The translations under genes and the position numbers were made by a program. This document shows, in pieces, positions 4,749 through 5,358 of a stretch of 5,358 nt of DNA. The DNA comes from an uncultured Selenomonadales bacterium (GTDB taxonomy: Bacteria > Bacillota > Negativicutes > Selenomonadales > Selenomonadaceae), in assembly GCA_946403735.1 (NCBI GenBank), contig CAMJAZ010000152.1, positions 1 to 5,358 of the forward strand, read 5' to 3'. Positions within the stretch are counted from its first letter, which is position 1. Each line of letters opens with the position of its first letter. A model generated the notes under the pieces. The model saw only the letters and a program-made list of their open reading frames with translations. It searched no databases and was not told the DNA's origin.

Positions 4749-5358
4749 TTAATTTTTGCAGCTTTTCAAAACCAAATCAATCGCGTTTAAAACGTCGTCA
4801 ACATTCTGCGCGGTAATGACAAGCGGCGGTTGAAAAGCCATAACGTTTCGCCCAACGCCGCCTTTGCCAATGATAAAGCCCATATCTTTCAGCAGTTCCA
4901 AAACTTTATCCAACTTTTGAGGCGCAGGCGATTTATCAGCGTTGACAAATTCCGCGCCAATCATTAAGCCAATGCCGCGTACGTCGCCGATAATCGGAAA
5001 TTTTTTCTGCAGTTGTAATAAACCGTTTTTAAGTTGGTCGCCGCGTTCCTTCGCATTCTGCATAAGATTTTTTTCAGCGATATAATCAAGCACTGCAAGC
5101 CCAGCCGTCGACGAAACAGGATTTCCGCCCAAAGTTGACGCGCCAGGTCTAGTGTAAGTGTTAGCAATTTCAGTCGTTGAGATAAAAGCGCTAATCGGTT
5201 GACCGTTGCCCAACGCCTTAGCCACGCTCATAATGTCAGGTACAACATCAAAATTTTCAATGGCAAACATTTTACCAGTACGCGCAAAACCAGTTTGAAC
5301 TTCATCAGCAATTAAAAGCGCATTGTATTTTTCAAGAATTTCTTTTACGCGCTTAAAA
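4749..5358 (-). CDS. Class III PLP-dependent aminotransferase (C-terminal part, cut by window edge)
   Basis: The frame is open to the right edge, giving 202 visible residues of a protein usually about 400-450 long; the ATG at 5270 is internal. Seen: LLIADEVQTGFARTGKMFA, the cofactor-binding aspartate in ADEVQ and family signature, then DIMSVAKALGNGQPISAF with the lysine (in SVAKAL) that forms the Schiff base with PLP. The TLGGNPVSSTAGLAVL block follows, then GDVRGIGLMIGAEFV and a C-terminal IGKGGVGRNVMAFQPPLVIT. The last block resembles the alanine-glyoxylate aminotransferase 2 / 4-aminobutyrate group, and these enzymes transfer amino groups from omega-amino or alpha-amino donors to keto acids. 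The amino donor cannot be assigned from this part. It converges on the NAD(P)-binding protein gene and shares its terminator; its operon partners, if any, are outside the window. Confidence 0.9.
   Translation of the reverse strand, partial: FKRVKEILEKYNALLIADEVQTGFARTGKMFAIENFDVVPDIMSVAKALGNGQPISAFISTTEIANTYTRPGASTLGGNPVSSTAGLAVLDYIAEKNLMQNAKERGDQLKNGLLQLQKKFPIIGDVRGIGLMIGAEFVNADKSPAPQKLDKVLELLKDMGFIIGKGGVGRNVMAFQPPLVITAQNVDDVLNAIDLVLKSCKN

Noticed and set aside
5168..5270. A complete 173-residue aminotransferase starting at ATG 5270
   Set aside because: The frame continues upstream through LLIADEVQTGFARTGK, a core part of the family fold, to the window edge, so the ATG is internal.

Overview
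The window looks like chromosomal DNA from a low-to-mid GC bacterium, probably of the Bacillota. Shine-Dalgarno sites are strong (AGGAGG or GGAGG before most genes), intergenic DNA is AT-rich, and the promoters and terminator are conventional. A PilT-type pilus ATPase and a nonulosonate-type sugar cluster together fit a diderm Negativicutes/Selenomonadales lineage. That placement is an impression from style and gene content, not a measurement. Genes are tightly packed, no stretch over 300 bases lacks a gene, and all genes but one lie on the minus strand.

Right edge (5358 to 4749, minus): the C-terminal part of a class III PLP aminotransferase entering from outside the window. It converges on a plus-strand gene at 4044-4673 for a small NAD(P)-binding Rossmann protein. 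The two share a symmetric hairpin that can terminate transcription from both sides (4700-4735).

Middle (3943 to 2183, minus): an HxlR-family regulator is divergent from the Rossmann-protein gene across about 120 bp holding overlapping back-to-back promoters and a small palindrome, the usual layout of a regulator and its target. Directly behind the regulator, with its ribosome site on the regulator's stop codon, is pilT, a retraction-type type IV pilus ATPase without other pilus genes here. After a short heptamer-repeat spacer comes a small tyrosine-rich exported protein of unknown function.

Left (2162 to 1, minus): after a roughly 100-bp inverted-repeat element and a candidate promoter comes a three-gene operon. 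It encodes a short NeuB-family synthase without the C-terminal SAF/antifreeze-like domain, a KdsC-like HAD phosphatase (start overlapping the neuB stop in TGATG), and an acetolactate-synthase-like thiamine-diphosphate enzyme cut by the left edge. The first two suggest PEP-dependent synthesis of a phosphorylated 2-keto-3-deoxy sugar acid followed by dephosphorylation, as in KDN or sialic acid 9-phosphate routes. The third is unusual: it may act on a keto acid in the same surface-glycan pathway, but its substrate cannot be read from sequence. This operon is the most interesting part of the window.
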